From Cupriavidus sp. MP-37 (GTDB lineage Bacteria; Pseudomonadota; Gammaproteobacteria; Burkholderiales; Burkholderiaceae): a stretch of DNA of 64,000 nt. The notes below the pieces were generated by a model, which did not search any database, was not told where the DNA came from, and saw nothing but the letters and a program-made list of their open reading frames with translations. How positions within the stretch are numbered: the first letter of the stretch is position 1; each line of letters begins with the position of its first letter. The DNA is taken from assembly GCF_020618415.1 (NCBI RefSeq), contig NZ_CP085344.1:2813001-2877000 (forward strand), in the 5' to 3' direction. Position numbers and translations under genes: made by a program. Shown piece by piece: positions 11,220 to 20,385 of the stretch.

Positions 11220-12101
11220 TTATTCCCGCGGCTTCTTCTCGATTGCCGGCTTGCCGTGCAGGGCCCGCCAGGCCCACAGCACATAGCCCGAAATCGCGTA
11301 GGCCACGAACAGCCCGAACAGCGCCACCGGCGGATCGGTCGAGACCACCACGAACAGCACCAGGACCAGCACCATCATGCCGAACGGCACGCGATAGCGC
11401 ACATCGAGCGCCTTGCCGCTGTAGAACGGCGCGTTGGACACCATCGACAGCCCCGCGTACAGCGTGATGCCGAACGCCACCCACGGCATCCACAGCTCCT
11501 TGACCGGCAGCTTGTTGTCGATCACCAGCCAGACGAAGCCGGCCACCAGCGCGGCCGCGGCCGGGCTGGGCAAGCCCTGGAAGAAGCGCTTGTCGATGAC
11601 GCCGATATTGGCGTTGAAGCGCGCCAGACGCAGCGCCGCGCAGGTGCAGTAGACAAAGGCGGCGATCCAGCCCCACTTGCCCAGGTCATGCAGGATCCAT
11701 TCGTACATCACCAGTGCCGGCGCCACGCCGAACGAGGTCATGTCCGACAGCGAGTCGTATTGCTCGCCGAACGCGCTCTGCGTATTGGTGATGCGCGCCA
11801 CGCGCCCGTCCATGCCGTCGAGCACCATGGCGGCGAAGATGGCGATGGCGGCCGCGTCGAAACGCATGTTCATCGCCTGCACGATGGCAAAGAAGCCGGC
11901 GAACAGCGCCGCGGTGGTGAAGGCGTTGGGCAGCAGGTAGATGCCGCGCCGGCGCGGGCGCTGATAGACGATGTCGTGGTCGTCGGCGGCTTCGTCGTCG
12001 AAGTCTTCGTCGGCGCCGCGCAGCTGGTTGTGGCGGAACGGCCGCAGGTGGGTCACGTTGCCGCTGGTGCCGCGCTTGTTACGTCGATGGAAGGCAACCA
12101 T
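11220..12101 (-). CDS. pssA: CDP-diacylglycerol-serine O-phosphatidyltransferase
   Basis: A membrane enzyme making phosphatidylserine from CDP-diacylglycerol and serine. The 293-residue protein carries the CDP-alcohol phosphotransferase motif in the form DGMDGRVARITNTQSAFGEQYDSLSD (Asp-Gly-x2-Asp-Gly-Arg to Gly-x3-Asp-x3-Asp, in two parts DGMDGRVAR and FGEQYDSLSD). About seven or eight hydrophobic helices follow the N-terminal basic region. The ATG at 12101 has GGAGG six bases upstream; a GTG one codon earlier is also possible. It lies 25 bp after psd in the same direction, so the two steps of phosphatidylethanolamine synthesis are coupled. Confidence 0.95.
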   Translation of the reverse strand: MVAFHRRNKRGTSGNVTHLRPFRHNQLRGADEDFDDEAADDHDIVYQRPRRRGIYLLPNAFTTAALFAGFFAIVQAMNMRFDAAAIAIFAAMVLDGMDGRVARITNTQSAFGEQYDSLSDMTSFGVAPALVMYEWILHDLGKWGWIAAFVYCTCAALRLARFNANIGVIDKRFFQGLPSPAAAALVAGFVWLVIDNKLPVKELWMPWVAFGITLYAGLSMVSNAPFYSGKALDVRYRVPFGMMVLVLVLFVVVSTDPPVALFGLFVAYAISGYVLWAWRALHGKPAIEKKPRE

Positions 12102-12126
12102 CACAGTCCTCCGGTCAGGCCGCCGC

Positions 12127-12777
12127 TCACTGCACGTCGAGTTCGGCGAGGATGGTCGACGAGGCCGACACCTTCTCGCCGATGGTCACGCGCGGGCGCG
12201 CATCGAGCGGCAGGTACACGTCGACGCGCGAGCCGAAGCGGATAAAGCCGTAGCGCTGGCCGCGCGAGAGCTTGTCGCCGACCTTGGTGTAGCACAGGAT
12301 GCGGCGCGCCACCAGGCCCGCCACCTGCACCAGCGTGACCAGCTGCCCATCGGCCGCGCGCCGGATCAGCACCGCGTTGCGCTCGTTTTCGGTCGAGGCC
12401 TTGTCGAGGTCGGCATTGACGAACTTGCCGGGGAAGTATTCGACCTTCTCCACCGCGCCGTCGACCGAGACCCGGTTCGAGTGCACGTTGAAGACGTTCA
12501 TGAAGACGCTGATCTTCAGCGCCTCGCGGTTGGCGTACGGATCCATGGTCTTCTCGACCACGACGATGCGGCCGTCGGCCGGCGCCAGCACGGCATTGGG
12601 CTGCGACGGGATCGGACGCGGCGGATCGCGGAAGAACTGCAGCACGAACACCGTGATGATCCACAGCGGCAGCGCCCACCAGAAGCCCGCGCTGGCGTGC
12701 ACCAGCAGCGAGATGACAAAGGCGCCGGCCAGGAACGGCCAGCCTTCACGGGCGATCAGCGGATGAGGATAGTTCAT
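12127..12777 (-). CDS. psd: Phosphatidylserine decarboxylase proenzyme
   Basis: Decarboxylates phosphatidylserine to phosphatidylethanolamine at the inner membrane. At 216 residues it is the short form of the family. Two N-terminal hydrophobic stretches ([37 protein letters not shown]) anchor it. The self-cleavage site is the GS pair in [13 protein letters not shown] near residue 185, where the serine becomes the pyruvoyl cofactor of the small subunit. It is downstream of ilvC and immediately upstream of pssA, the standard Burkholderiales order. Confidence 0.95.
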   Translation of the reverse strand: MNYPHPLIAREGWPFLAGAFVISLLVHASAGFWWALPLWIITVFVLQFFRDPPRPIPSQPNAVLAPADGRIVVVEKTMDPYANREALKISVFMNVFNVHSNRVSVDGAVEKVEYFPGKFVNADLDKASTENERNAVLIRRAADGQLVTLVQVAGLVARRILCYTKVGDKLSRGQRYGFIRFGSRVDVYLPLDARPRVTIGEKVSASSTILAELDVQ

Positions 12778-12912
12778 GCAGTACGTGTTTCGGTGGAGTC
12801 AGGCCAAGGCAAGGCGGGCTGGCCGCGGCACGCAGGTGCCGCGCGCCCTGCCGGCCGCCGCGCGAGCAGCATCCGGCACGCCTTGCCCGAAAAGTTCGAC
12901 AAGGATAACAAA

Positions 12913-12980
12913 AAGCCGTTCAGGTCCCGGCAATCCCCTTCCGATGATAGAAGGGCAAGGCACGGAACGCTGAACGGCTT
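12913..12980 (-). terminator. Possible terminator after ilvC
   Basis: Inverted repeat AAGCCGTTCAG (12913-12923) and CTGAACGGCTT (12970-12980), with a T run following on the minus strand (12908-12914). The 46-nt loop is unusually large for an intrinsic terminator, although it contains smaller hairpins. Confidence 0.45.
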
Positions 12981-13000
12981 CGGCCCGCCGCCGTGCGGCG

Positions 13001-13040
13001 CGGGCCATCAGCGGCCTTCAGCGGCCTTCAGCGGCCATCA
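13001..13040. repeat. Four tandem 10-bp units after ilvC
   Basis: CGGGCCATCA, GCGGCCTTCA, GCGGCCTTCA, GCGGCCATCA in direct head-to-tail order, just past the ilvC stop. A small slippage-type repeat with no evident role. Confidence 0.7.
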
Positions 13041-13054
13041 GGCAGCGCTGTGAA

Positions 13055-14095
<1,041 letters not shown>

Positions 14096-14191
14096 TTATA
14101 TGAGGGGGGCGGCATCCTCGCGCGCATTGTGTGCGCACGGATCGCGCCGCCCGGGGATACTGCGTGAAGCCGTTGGGTGAGCCGGAGCCGG

Positions 14192-14683
14192 TCAGACCTT
14201 CAGGATGCGCTCGCCGCGGCCGATGCCCGAGCCGCCGGTACGGACGGTCTCCAGGATGGCGGTGCGGTCGATTGCGTCCAGGAACGCATCGAGCTTGACG
14301 CCGTTGCCGGTCAGCTCGATGGTGTAGGTCTTCTCGGTGACATCGATGATGCGGCCGCGGAAGATGTCGGCGGTGCGCTTCATTTCCTCGCGCTCCTTGC
14401 CGACCGCGCGCACCTTGACGAGCATCAGCTCGCGTTCGATGTGCGCGCCTTCGGTCAGGTCGACCACCTTGACCACTTCGACCAGGCGGTTCAGGTGCTT
14501 GGTGATCTGCTCGATCACGTCGTCCGAACCGGTGGTGACGATGGTCATGCGCGACAGCGAGGAGTCCTCGGTCGGCGCCACGGTCAGCGTCTCGATGTTG
14601 TAGCCGCGGGCCGAGAACAGGCCCACCACGCGCGACAACGCGCCGGCTTCGTTTTCCAGCAGGACCGAAATGATGTGTCGCAT
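14192..14683 (-). CDS. ilvH: Acetolactate synthase small (regulatory) subunit
   Basis: The regulatory partner of IlvB/I that confers valine feedback inhibition. The 163-residue protein begins MRHIISVLLENEAGALSRVVGLFSARGYNIETLTV, the ACT domain with its valine-binding turn (residues 1-75), and continues with the second ACT-like domain of the family. It directly abuts the large subunit gene with no spacing (stop at 14684, start at 14683), implying translational coupling. Confidence 0.96.
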   Translation of the reverse strand: MRHIISVLLENEAGALSRVVGLFSARGYNIETLTVAPTEDSSLSRMTIVTTGSDDVIEQITKHLNRLVEVVKVVDLTEGAHIERELMLVKVRAVGKEREEMKRTADIFRGRIIDVTEKTYTIELTGNGVKLDAFLDAIDRTAILETVRTGGSGIGRGERILKV

Positions 14684-16447
14684 TTACAGGTCCTCCGCGC
14701 CGAGCAGCATTTCGGAAATGCCCTTGCCGGCCTGGACCATCGGCCAGACGTTTTCGGTGGGATCGGTCTGGAAGTCCAGGAACACGGTACGGTCCTTCAG
14801 GCGGAACGCCTCGCGCAGCGCCGGCTCGACGTCCGAGCTCTTCTCGACGCGCATGCCGACGTGGCCATAGGCCTCGGCCAGCTTGACGAAATCAGGCAGC
14901 GCATCCATGTAGGAATGCGAGTAGCGGTTGTCGTACTCGATCTCCTGCCACTGGCGCACCATGCCCAGGTAGCCGTTGTTGAGCGAGCAGATCTTCACCG
15001 GGGTGTCGTACTGCAGGCAGGTCGACAGCTCCTGGATGCACATCTGGATCGAGCCCTCGCCGGTGATGGTGACGACTTCCTTTTCCGGAAAGGCCTTCTT
15101 GATGCCCATCGCATACGGCAGGCCCACGCCCATCGTGCCCAGGCCGCCGGAATTGATCCAGCGGCGCGGCTCGTTGAACTTGTAGAACTGCGCGGCCCAC
15201 ATCTGGTGCTGGCCGACGTCGGAGCAGATGAAGGCGTCGCCGTGGGTCAGTTCCCAGATCTTCTCCACCACATACTGCGGCTTGATGATCTCGGAGCTGC
15301 GGTCGTACTTCAGGCAGTCGACCGAGCGCCATTGCTCGATCTGCTCCCACCACTTGGCCAGCGCTTCGCGCTTGGGCTTGATGTCGCTGGCCTTGATCTG
15401 CGCGATCAGTTCCTGCAGCACGTCCTTGACGTTGCCGACGATGGGGATGTCGACCTTGACGCGCTTGGAAATCGACGACGGATCGATGTCGATATGGATG
15501 ATCTTGCGCGCCTGCGAGGTGAAGTGCGACGGGTTGCCGATCACGCGGTCGTCGAAGCGGGCACCGATGGCGATCAGCACGTCGCAGTTCTGCATCGCCA
15601 TGTTGGCTTCATACGTGCCGTGCATGCCGAGCATGCCGACGAACTGCTTGTGGGTGCCGGGGAACGCGCCCAGGCCCATCAGCGTGTTGGTCACCGGGTG
15701 GCCGGTCAGCGCCGCCAGCTGGCGCAGCTCGTCGCTGGCATTGGCCAGCACCACGCCGCCGCCGCTGTAGATATACGGGCGCTCGGCGTTCTGCAGCAGC
15801 GCCACGGCCTTGCGGATCTGGCCCGAGTGGCCCTTGTTGACCGGGTTGTACGAGCGCATGTCGATCGACTTGGGGTACTCGTACTTGCAGGCATTGCGCG
15901 AGACATCCTTGGGGATGTCCACCACCACCGGGCCCGGACGGCCGGTCGAGGCAATGAAGAACGCCTTCTTGATGGTCGCGGCGAGGTCGCGCACGTCCTT
16001 CACCAGGAAGTTGTGCTTGACGATCGGACGCGTGATACCGACGGTGTCGCACTCCTGGAAGGCGTCCTGGCCGATGGCGTGGGTCGGCACGTTGCCGGTG
16101 ATCACCACCATCGGGATCGAGTCGAGGTAGGCGGTGGCAATGCCCGTGACGGCATTGGTCACGCCGGGACCCGAGGTCACCAGGGCGACGCCCACCTTGC
16201 CGGTTGCGCGCGCATAGCCATCCGCGGCATGGACCGCGGCCTGCTCGTGGCGCACCAGGATGTGCTCGAACCTGGTTTGCTTGTGGAGTTCGTCGTAGAT
16301 GTACAGCACTGCGCCGCCGGGATAGCCCCAGACGTACTCGACGCCTTCTTCGGCAAGTGCGTGAACGAGAATTTCCGCCCCGATCATTTCGGGCGCGGCA
16401 GATGAATTGCTGTCGGCGTGGGAGAATTCCGCGCTGGGCATGTTCAT
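14684..16447 (-). CDS. ilvB: Acetolactate synthase large (catalytic) subunit
   Basis: A ThDP- and FAD-dependent enzyme condensing pyruvate with pyruvate or 2-oxobutyrate. The protein is 587 residues. The catalytic glutamate lies in VRHEQAAVHAADGYARATGKVGVA (seen as HEQAAVHAADGYAR). The central FAD-linked domain has MLGMHGTYEANMAM. The C-terminal ThDP motif is GEGSIQMCIQEL with NNGYLGMVRQWQE. I chose the ATG at 16447 because AAAGGA precedes it at normal distance; an ATG five codons earlier would lie inside that site. It is the first gene of ilvBHC. I saw no leader peptide like the one before leuA. Confidence 0.96.
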   Translation of the reverse strand: MNMPSAEFSHADSNSSAAPEMIGAEILVHALAEEGVEYVWGYPGGAVLYIYDELHKQTRFEHILVRHEQAAVHAADGYARATGKVGVALVTSGPGVTNAVTGIATAYLDSIPMVVITGNVPTHAIGQDAFQECDTVGITRPIVKHNFLVKDVRDLAATIKKAFFIASTGRPGPVVVDIPKDVSRNACKYEYPKSIDMRSYNPVNKGHSGQIRKAVALLQNAERPYIYSGGGVVLANASDELRQLAALTGHPVTNTLMGLGAFPGTHKQFVGMLGMHGTYEANMAMQNCDVLIAIGARFDDRVIGNPSHFTSQARKIIHIDIDPSSISKRVKVDIPIVGNVKDVLQELIAQIKASDIKPKREALAKWWEQIEQWRSVDCLKYDRSSEIIKPQYVVEKIWELTHGDAFICSDVGQHQMWAAQFYKFNEPRRWINSGGLGTMGVGLPYAMGIKKAFPEKEVVTITGEGSIQMCIQELSTCLQYDTPVKICSLNNGYLGMVRQWQEIEYDNRYSHSYMDALPDFVKLAEAYGHVGMRVEKSSDVEPALREAFRLKDRTVFLDFQTDPTENVWPMVQAGKGISEMLLGAEDL

Positions 16448-16825
16448 TTCAGTCCTTTGCAATTTTCGGCAAAAAATTGTTTGGATGCTCTCTGCCGAAC
16501 TTGTGGCTCGGGTTCAAGCGGTGCGCGTCTGCATGGAAGACCGCCTCATAAGCGGCCGGATGAGACAACCACTGATGTCGTGTGAACCGTCGATGATACT
16601 GCAATGCACCAGCGCGGTCTACGGTTGTTTACGCTGCCGGCACCGGCAAGTTCCCCGGATCTGCGAAAAAGTTTTCCGCGGCGCCATGTATTTCTTCCCA
16701 TACAAAATGGTACAGGGCGGCCAAATTTTGCTAGCATCGCAGCACCCTGGGGCGCCGCGCGCCCTCGGCAGCACATTCACCCGAACCGGGCCTTGGCCCC
16801 GGCGCAACAAGTCCCAACCGCCTGA
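16448..16825. other. Divergent intergenic region between ilvB and the sigma factor gene
   Basis: About 380 bp without a credible gene. It must hold the promoters of ilvBHC (minus) and of the sigma-factor operon (plus). A stretch of lower GC (16670-16735) stands out. I could not identify convincing -35/-10 pairs, a leader peptide rich in branched-chain codons, or a terminator. Confidence 0.6.
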
Positions 16826-17395
16826 ATGGCCACCGACCAGGAACTGTCCGCCTTTCTTGCCAGCGTCGAGCGGCGCGCCTTCAAGCAGGCCGTGTTCGCC
16901 GTCCGCGACGACGAGGCCGCGCTCGACATCGTCCAGGACGCCATGATCAAGCTGGCCGAAAAGTATGGCGACAAGAGCGCCGCGGAACTCGCGCCGCTGT
17001 TCCAGCGCATCCTGCAGAACACCATCCACGACTGGTTCCGGCGCCAGAAGGTGCGCAATACCTGGGTGTCGCTGTTTTCCAGCCTGCGCGACGACCGCGA
17101 CGGCGGCGACGACAACGACCTGCTGGAGACGCTCGAGGCACAGGCGGGCTCCGAATCGTCCGAGAGCAGCGCCGACAAGGTCGAGCGCGCCCAGGTCATG
17201 CATATCATCGAGCAGGAGATCCAGCGCCTGCCGACGCGTCAACGCCAGGCGTTCCTGATGCGTTACTGGGAAGATATGGACGTTGCTGAAACCGCGGCCG
17301 TGATGGGCTGTTCCGAAGGCAGCGTCAAGACGCACTGTTCCCGTGCCACGCACACACTTGCGCAGGCCCTGCGCGCACGGGGGGTCCGACTATGA
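16826..17395 (+). CDS. RNA polymerase sigma-70 family factor
   Basis: A 189-residue ECF-sized sigma factor. Region 2 covers about residues 20-95 (FAVRDDEAALDIVQDAMIKLAEKYGD is the core-binding helix, with HDWFRRQKVRN as region 2.4-like). Region 4 covers about residues 130-185 (LPTRQRQAFLMRYWEDMDVAETAAVMGCSEGSVKTHCSRA, the DNA-recognition helix-turn-helix). The linker is acidic and Ser-rich (SESSESSADK). It overlaps the next gene by four bases (ATGA) and heads a small operon. Target promoters are unknown. Confidence 0.9.
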   Translation: MATDQELSAFLASVERRAFKQAVFAVRDDEAALDIVQDAMIKLAEKYGDKSAAELAPLFQRILQNTIHDWFRRQKVRNTWVSLFSSLRDDRDGGDDNDLLETLEAQAGSESSESSADKVERAQVMHIIEQEIQRLPTRQRQAFLMRYWEDMDVAETAAVMGCSEGSVKTHCSRATHTLAQALRARGVRL

Positions 17396-17823
17396 GCAGA
17401 AACGACAAAGAAATCCGCGAGCGCCGCTTTGCGCATGAGGTTCGCGCGGCACTCGACGCCGGCACCGAAGCCTTGCCGGCCGACATTTCCGAACGGCTCG
17501 CCGCCGCGCGCCGGATGGCGGTCGCCCGCAAGAAGGCCGAGGCACCCGCGCTGGTGCCGCAACTTGCCATGCCGGGCGCGCACGCGCCGCTGTTCGACGA
17601 CGACGCCTCGCCGCTGCACCGCGCCGGCGCCTGGCTGCGCCGGCTGGGGCTGGTCTGGACGCTGGTCGCGCTGGGCGCCGGCCTGATGGGCATCTACCAC
17701 TGGCAAGAGCAGAAGCGCATCGAGGAACTGGCCGATATCGACGCCGCCATGCTGCTCGACGACCTGCCGCCCACGGCCTACGCCGACGAGGGCTTCCACG
17801 TGTTCCTCAAGCACGGGCAGTAG
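17392..17823 (+). CDS. DUF3619 family single-pass membrane protein, candidate anti-sigma
   Basis: A 143-residue protein with a charged cytoplasmic N-terminus (residues 1-80, RNDKEIRERRFAHEVRAAL), one transmembrane helix at about residues 86-104 (LGLVWTLVALGAGLMGIYHW) and a short periplasmic end (DDLPPTAYADEGFHVFLKHGQ). It is translationally coupled to the upstream sigma factor through an ATGA overlap. That topology and coupling are what anti-sigma factors usually show. DUF3619 has no assigned function, so the role is inference. Confidence 0.8.
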   Translation: MSRNDKEIRERRFAHEVRAALDAGTEALPADISERLAAARRMAVARKKAEAPALVPQLAMPGAHAPLFDDDASPLHRAGAWLRRLGLVWTLVALGAGLMGIYHWQEQKRIEELADIDAAMLLDDLPPTAYADEGFHVFLKHGQ

Positions 17824-17824
17824 C

Positions 17825-18637
17825 ATGGCGCGCCCGCTTCCCTACCCCGACGCCCCGCGCCGCCGGCTGGCCGCCCTGCTGGCCGGCGCAGCCGCCTGCT
17901 GGGCGCTGTTTCCCGCCCCGGCGCAGGCGCAGGGCGCTTCCGCGGCGGATGCAGCCGCGGCCTCCCATGCGGCCCAGCCGGTCAGCGCCAAGCCCGCCTG
18001 GACCGACCTCAGCCCGGTCAACCAGCGCATCCTGGCACCGCTGCAGCCGCTCTGGGACACCCTGCCTGAACTGAACCGCCACAAGTGGCTGCGCATCGCC
18101 GCGCGCTATCCGAAGTATTCGCCGGCCGAACAGGCCCGGCTGCAGGCACGCATGGCGGAGTGGGTCAGGATGACGCCGCAGCAACGCCGGCTGGCGCGCG
18201 AAAACTACCAGATCACCCGCTCGCTGCCGACCGAAAAGAAGGCCGAGGCCTGGGACAAGTATCAGCAGTTGCCCGAAGAGCAGAAGAAAAAGCTGGCCGC
18301 CGCCGACCACGTGCCGCGCCGCCCCGGCGCCGTCAGCGCGCTGCCCAGCGGCAAGCGCCTGCCCAGCGACACCAGCCGCCAGCTGCGCCATGAGCATAAG
18401 GCGGGCGCAGGCCACGCTGCCCACCCGGCCAGTACGCCGGCCAGTACGCCGGCCAGCGAGGGCGCGGCGCAGCCCGCAGCCCCCGCTGCCGCAGCAGCTG
18501 CCGCGGCGTCGGCGCCTGCCGTTGCCACTCCCGCAGCGGCCGCAAGCGCAGCGCTGCCCGCGGCCGCCGTGCCCGCTGCCGCCCAGCCTGCCACCGAAGC
18601 GACGGCCGCGGCGTCCGACGCCACCGTGCGCCAGTAA
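17825..18637 (+). CDS. DUF3106 domain exported protein
   Basis: A 270-residue protein with a signal peptide (RLAALLAGAAACWALFPAPAQA). The DUF3106 domain covers about residues 55-150 (WTDLSPVNQRILAPLQPLWDTLPELNRHKWLRIAARYPKY seen as LSPVNQRILAPL, RHKWLRIAARYPKYSP and MTPQQRRLARENYQ). After residue 180 the protein is an Ala/Pro low-complexity tail that includes a duplicated 12-bp unit (PASTPASTPAS). It starts one base after the previous stop, so it belongs to the sigma-factor operon. A periplasmic location makes it a possible stress-sensing partner; this is inference. Confidence 0.8.
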   Translation: MARPLPYPDAPRRRLAALLAGAAACWALFPAPAQAQGASAADAAAASHAAQPVSAKPAWTDLSPVNQRILAPLQPLWDTLPELNRHKWLRIAARYPKYSPAEQARLQARMAEWVRMTPQQRRLARENYQITRSLPTEKKAEAWDKYQQLPEEQKKKLAAADHVPRRPGAVSALPSGKRLPSDTSRQLRHEHKAGAGHAAHPASTPASTPASEGAAQPAAPAAAAAAAASAPAVATPAAAASAALPAAAVPAAAQPATEATAAASDATVRQ

Positions 18638-18747
18638 CTCGCAGGCCATTTGGCATAATGGCCGTTTGAGGCCGGCCGGCACACGTGGGCCAGCTTCGCC
18701 AGGCCCGCGCCGGCATCCGCATGCCGGGCGCAGGCGCCCTGTCCAGA

Positions 18748-19290
18748 ATGCCATCGATGCCCGCTGCCACCCTCGACCCCGTACCCCCTGCCGTGTCCGC
18801 GCCGGCCGCCCCGCCGCTGCGCCGCCGTATCGCCTGCATGCTTTATGAAGGCGTGCTGCTGTTCGGCGTGCTGAGCGCCTCGACCGCCGCCTACCTGGTG
18901 CTGCGGCCGCTGCTGCAGAAGCTGGGCGTGGACGGGCCGCTGGTGATCCAGCTGTGGAGCTTCCTGGTGATGGGGCTGTATTTCACCTGGTTCTGGCAGC
19001 GCAACGGCCAGACCCTGGCGATGCAGACCTGGCGCATGCGCGTCGAAAACGCCGCGGGCGTGCCGCCGCGCTGGCCGCAGGCGGCGCTGCGCTACGTGCT
19101 GGCGTGGTTGTGGCTGCCGCCATCGGCCGCCGTCGGCCATCTGCTCGGGCTGGTCAAGGGCCCGTTCGTCGGCGTGCTGTGCGCCGGCCTGCTGGTGTGG
19201 ATCCTGCTGGCCTTTCTGGACCCGCGCCGCCAGTTCTTGCACGACCGCCTGGCCGGCACGCGCCTGACCGACCTGCGCGCCAAGCCATGA
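18748..19290 (+). CDS. RDD family membrane protein
   Basis: About 180 residues with the RDD domain: helix 1 (YEGVLLFGVLSASTAAYLVL) after an arginine-rich start (LRRRIACML), helix 2 (LWSFLVMGLYFTWFW), then the family pattern NGQTLAMQTWRMRVENAAG, and two further helices. The C-terminus ends HDRLAGTRLTDLRAK, which is typical of the family. Function is unknown; some RDD proteins are ion exchangers. The start is uncertain: ATG at 18748 or 18721 or GTG at 18685 are all in frame, none with a clear ribosome site. The stop overlaps the next start (ATGA). Confidence 0.8.
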   Translation: MPSMPAATLDPVPPAVSAPAAPPLRRRIACMLYEGVLLFGVLSASTAAYLVLRPLLQKLGVDGPLVIQLWSFLVMGLYFTWFWQRNGQTLAMQTWRMRVENAAGVPPRWPQAALRYVLAWLWLPPSAAVGHLLGLVKGPFVGVLCAGLLVWILLAFLDPRRQFLHDRLAGTRLTDLRAKP

Positions 19291-20267
19291 GCCTGGGCGC
19301 CGCCGGCATCCGCCGCGTCGCGGTGACCGTGCAGGCGGCCGCGGCGCTGGGCATTGCGGCGGCGCTGGTACACACCGCCGCCTGGCCCTGGCCCGGCGCC
19401 CTCGCCGCCGGCGCCGGGCTGATCGTGGGCGGCTTCGCCTCCGGCATTGCCATCGCCTTCGCGCTGAGCGGGCGCGGCCTGTGGGTGGAACGCGGCGATC
19501 ATCCGCCCGCGCCACCGGCCGAGCTTGCCGCCACCCGCCGGCCGCTGCGGCTGGCGCAGGCATTGCGCTGCTACGGGGCGGAATGCCTGGCGGTACTGCG
19601 CATGTTCGACTGGCTGCAACCCTTCCGCGCCCGGGCACCGTTCGCGCCGGCCAGCAATGCCCGGCCCGGCCGCGATGCCCCGCCGGTGCTGCTGGTCCAT
19701 GGCTACGCCTGCGGCCAGGCGATCTGGCTCGACATGCAGCCGGCCCTGGCCGCGGCCGGCTACCGCTGCCAGGGGATCGACCTGGAACCCGTGTTCGGCG
19801 ACATCGACGACTACGCGCGCGCGCTGCTGGCGGCGATGCGCCGCCTCCGTGCCGAAAGCGGACGCGCGCCGCTGCTGCTCTGCCACAGCATGGGCGGGCT
19901 GGCCGCGCGCGCCGCGCTGCGGCTGGCCGGCGACGAAGACGTCTGCGCCGGCATCGTGACGCTGGGCAGCCCGCACCATGGCAGCGCGCTGGCGCGCTTT
20001 GGCGGCGGCCAAAATGCGCGCCAGATGCGTTGCGGCAGCCCCTGGCTGCGCGCGCTGGCGGCCGCCGAAACGCCGCGGCTGCGCGCCCGCATGATCTCGA
20101 TCTTCAGCTGGCACGATTCGATTGCCGGGCCGCCCTGCACCGGGTGGCTCGACGGCGCCGGCCATATCCCGCTGTCCGGCATCGGCCATGTGTCGCTGCT
20201 GCGCCATCCCGCCGCGGTGCGTGCCGTGCTCGACGCCCTGGCCGAGCTGTCCGCGCGCGGCCGCTGA
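19287..20267 (+). CDS. Membrane-anchored alpha/beta-hydrolase (triacylglycerol lipase/esterase type)
   Basis: A 326-residue protein. The first 65 residues form two hydrophobic segments (VAVTVQAAAALGIAAALVHTA, ALAAGAGLIVGGFASGIAIAFAL). The hydrolase domain then begins at PPVLLVHGYACGQAIWLDM (oxyanion region) and contains the nucleophile elbow LLCHSMGGLAARAAL. The likely catalytic aspartate is near SIFSWHDSIAGPP and the histidine in GIGHVSLLRHP. The lipase-like strand GIVTLGSPHHGSALA is present. Substrate is unknown. The start codon overlaps the stop of the RDD gene, so the two are coupled. Confidence 0.82.
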   Translation: MSLGAAGIRRVAVTVQAAAALGIAAALVHTAAWPWPGALAAGAGLIVGGFASGIAIAFALSGRGLWVERGDHPPAPPAELAATRRPLRLAQALRCYGAECLAVLRMFDWLQPFRARAPFAPASNARPGRDAPPVLLVHGYACGQAIWLDMQPALAAAGYRCQGIDLEPVFGDIDDYARALLAAMRRLRAESGRAPLLLCHSMGGLAARAALRLAGDEDVCAGIVTLGSPHHGSALARFGGGQNARQMRCGSPWLRALAAAETPRLRARMISIFSWHDSIAGPPCTGWLDGAGHIPLSGIGHVSLLRHPAAVRAVLDALAELSARGR

Positions 20268-20302
20268 GCCGGTCGCGGCGGCGCCTGTCCCGCGGCCGCA
20301 AC

Positions 20303-20342
20303 GATTCATATGACAGTCACGTTTTCGTCACGGTCGCGTCAC
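20303..20342 (+). promoter_or_regulatory. Pho-box-like array (four units, 11-bp period)
   Basis: Units GATTCAT (20303-20309), CAGTCAC (20314-20320), TCGTCAC (20325-20331) and GCGTCAC (20336-20342), each separated by exactly four bases. The PhoB-binding box is built of 7-bp CTGTCAT-like direct repeats with 4-bp spacers, so period and unit type agree; units 2-4 share GTCAC exactly. It lies just upstream of the metallophosphoesterase start at 20386. Confidence 0.6.
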
Positions 20343-20385
20343 CGTGGGCTGGCTGAATGCAGCCATCGCCGCAACCGGGACTGGC

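Noticed and set aside
16448..16825. Possible attenuator leader peptide before ilvB
   Set aside because: No short frame rich in Leu, Val or Ile codons and no terminator hairpin was found, unlike the leuA leader.
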